Part shown: positions 13,563 through 14,620 of the stretch, one piece after another
How positions within the stretch are numbered: position 1 is the first letter of the stretch
Layout of the letters: each line of letters begins with the position of its first letter
DNA from: Gemmatimonadaceae bacterium
GTDB taxonomy: Bacteria > Latescibacterota > UBA2968 > UBA8231
Assembly: GCA_002726335.1 (NCBI GenBank)
Contig: PBSR01000109.1
Location: forward strand, 1-14,620
Direction of reading: 5' to 3'
DNA: 14,620 nt
Program-made: the position numbers and the translations under genes
Notes under the pieces: generated by a model
Told to the model about the DNA's origin: nothing
Seen by the model: the letters and a program-made list of their open reading frames with translations, nothing else
Database searches by the model: none

Positions 13563-14620
13563 CTACCGGCGCGTCTCTTCGGCAGCCGGGTATCGGCCAC
13601 TCAGCCCGCCTGGCTGGATCAACCCGAAGACGACGGCATTGACGAAGACCTCGCGCCGGCGCGAGCGCAGGGTCACCGCCACCAGGCGGCCGTCTACCTG
13701 CAGGCCGTCCACGGGGGCATCGTTGGCCTGGCGAGGCGCTTCGTAGTAGTCGTCGATTGTGTAGTGTGACCCCATGAGGGCATGGTTGGACCAGATGCCA
13801 ACCCGCTCGACCCGCCTTCGGCCCAGATGCCGGGCAAGGGCGGTTTCGAGACTTTCCAGTTGTCGCCGACGAGCCATGACGAACCCGCCAGCGGCGAGAT
13901 ATCGGACCAGGACCTCGGTCGACTCCGGGTCGATCCACTGCAGCAGGAGCACCGGGAAGCGGCCGATATCGGTGCTGTCCAGGACATCGCGGTAAGGTTG
14001 CCATCCGTAGGTGTGGATCGGGTCGTGATCTATCTGCTCTTCCTGCTCCGATTCCTGCGCGTTGAAGTCGTAGCCGTCTTCCAGAACGGCGCGGATCGGC
14101 AGGGGCTGCAGCCTCTGTTCGCGCACGATCGGGAAGAGATCGGCGGTGACATTCGGCAGTCCCACACCGCCAAGGATTTCCTCGAAGCGGTCTTCGAAGT
14201 CCCGGTACAGACTGTCATACCGGGTACAGCCGGGACACGCCTCATGGCCGTACACCGGCAGCCGCCACGAGGCCCGTATCAGGCGCCCCGTCTCCGGATC
14301 GACGACCACGACCGTCTCGCCAAGAAAACCGGCCTTGATGGCCAGTTCGAAGGGGGAGAGGGGGAGTTCGGCTCGCCGTTCTTCCGGCGTCAGGGTCAGC
14401 TGCAGGTCGAGGGAGTCGCGCCAGCTCTGCAGCGCCTGCCGCTCCCGCAGGAGGCGGTCAGGCTGTGACCGGCCCCCATCAACATCGACACGGGCCACGG
14501 TGGGAGACAGGGCGGAGTCCGCCTCCACCATGCCGCGTTCCAGCAGCCACTCGCCGTCCACGAGAAGCGCAGCGTGCCGCCGTAGAGGCGCCCCCGGCGC
14601 CGACCATCGCAGGGAGAACA
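13563..14620 (-). CDS. Second, diverged DUF4159-like protein, N-terminus outside the window
   Basis: The frame stays open to the right edge, so the gene is partial; 351 residues are visible. A GTG at 14561 could be read as a start, but the frame continues upstream with FSLRWSAPGAPLRRH, so a longer protein is more likely. Residues about 220-340 align with the DUF4159-like lipoprotein of this window: LVRYLAAGGFVMA (237-249) with LTRYLLEGGFVLD, NHALMGSHYTIDDY (278-291) with DHPVFNSFFVLGEV, GLQVDGRLVAV with GLFVNGRLAVL, and FVNAVVFGLIQ with TVNVVVHALTQ. The middle carries a CPGC pair (C128, C131), possibly a metal or redox site. An acidic stretch at 182-199 separates it from the domain. Function unknown. 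It is convergent with the dehydratase gene, seven bases apart. Confidence 0.8.
   Translation of the reverse strand, partial: FSLRWSAPGAPLRRHAALLVDGEWLLERGMVEADSALSPTVARVDVDGGRSQPDRLLRERQALQSWRDSLDLQLTLTPEERRAELPLSPFELAIKAGFLGETVVVVDPETGRLIRASWRLPVYGHEACPGCTRYDSLYRDFEDRFEEILGGVGLPNVTADLFPIVREQRLQPLPIRAVLEDGYDFNAQESEQEEQIDHDPIHTYGWQPYRDVLDSTDIGRFPVLLLQWIDPESTEVLVRYLAAGGFVMARRRQLESLETALARHLGRRRVERVGIWSNHALMGSHYTIDDYYEAPRQANDAPVDGLQVDGRLVAVTLRSRRREVFVNAVVFGLIQPGGLSGRYPAAEETRR

Noticed and set aside
13602..13616. Small hairpin CAGCC-N5-GGCTG near the convergent gene ends
   Set aside because: It lies inside the coding end of the minus-strand gene and has no T-run on either side, so it is not supported as a terminator.

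Overview
This is a compact, GC-rich (by eye well above 60 %) bacterial window made almost entirely of protein genes with very short or overlapping junctions. No rRNA, tRNA, CRISPR array, insertion sequence or integrase is visible, and no gene-free stretch exceeds about 110 bases. The family mix suggests an uncultured, particle- or polymer-degrading bacterium of the Latescibacterota / Poribacteria / Planctomycetes / Gemmatimonadota type. It includes TPR plus FG-GAP plus ASPIC/UnbV lipoproteins, an OPT-like permease of the DUF6785/DUF6784 kind, DUF4159-like proteins, and small sugar-acid enzymes. That placement is inference from gene content only.

Region 1 (1-2366, + strand): the 3' part of a BNR/YCF48-like beta-propeller gene overlaps (ATGA) a 581-residue protein. 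That protein has a helical N-terminal half and a beta-rich C-terminal half, and looks like a carbohydrate-active (lyase-like) protein that I cannot name. Region 2 (2412-3602, - strand): a lone AAA/STAND-type ATPase with its own AT-rich promoter island (3603-3713), convergent with region 1. Region 3 (3714-7351, - strand): two lipoprotein genes joined by a TAATG overlap, first a TPR + seven-blade FG-GAP propeller + ASPIC/UnbV protein, then a TPR-only protein.

Region 4 (about 7432-13555, + strand): six genes in a row, divergent from region 3. They are an OPT-like permease, a DUF4159-like lipoprotein, a membrane-anchored protein made of exact 23-residue repeats, a sugar-phosphate-isomerase/epimerase-like TIM barrel, a cyclase-family (PF04199) metal hydrolase, and a UxuA-like mannonate dehydratase. 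Junctions are 16 bp, ATGA, 9 bp with the Shine-Dalgarno overlapping the stop, GTGA and ATGA, so one transcript is very likely. Region 5 (13563-end, - strand): a second, diverged DUF4159-like protein, convergent with region 4 and running off the window.

Working model (inference): region 4 couples an envelope assembly (permease, lipoprotein, anchored repeat protein) to cytoplasmic breakdown of a sugar acid, probably a uronate or aldonate. The most interesting points are this operon, the strictly 23-residue repeat protein inside it, and the two DUF4159-like relatives that flank the catabolic genes.
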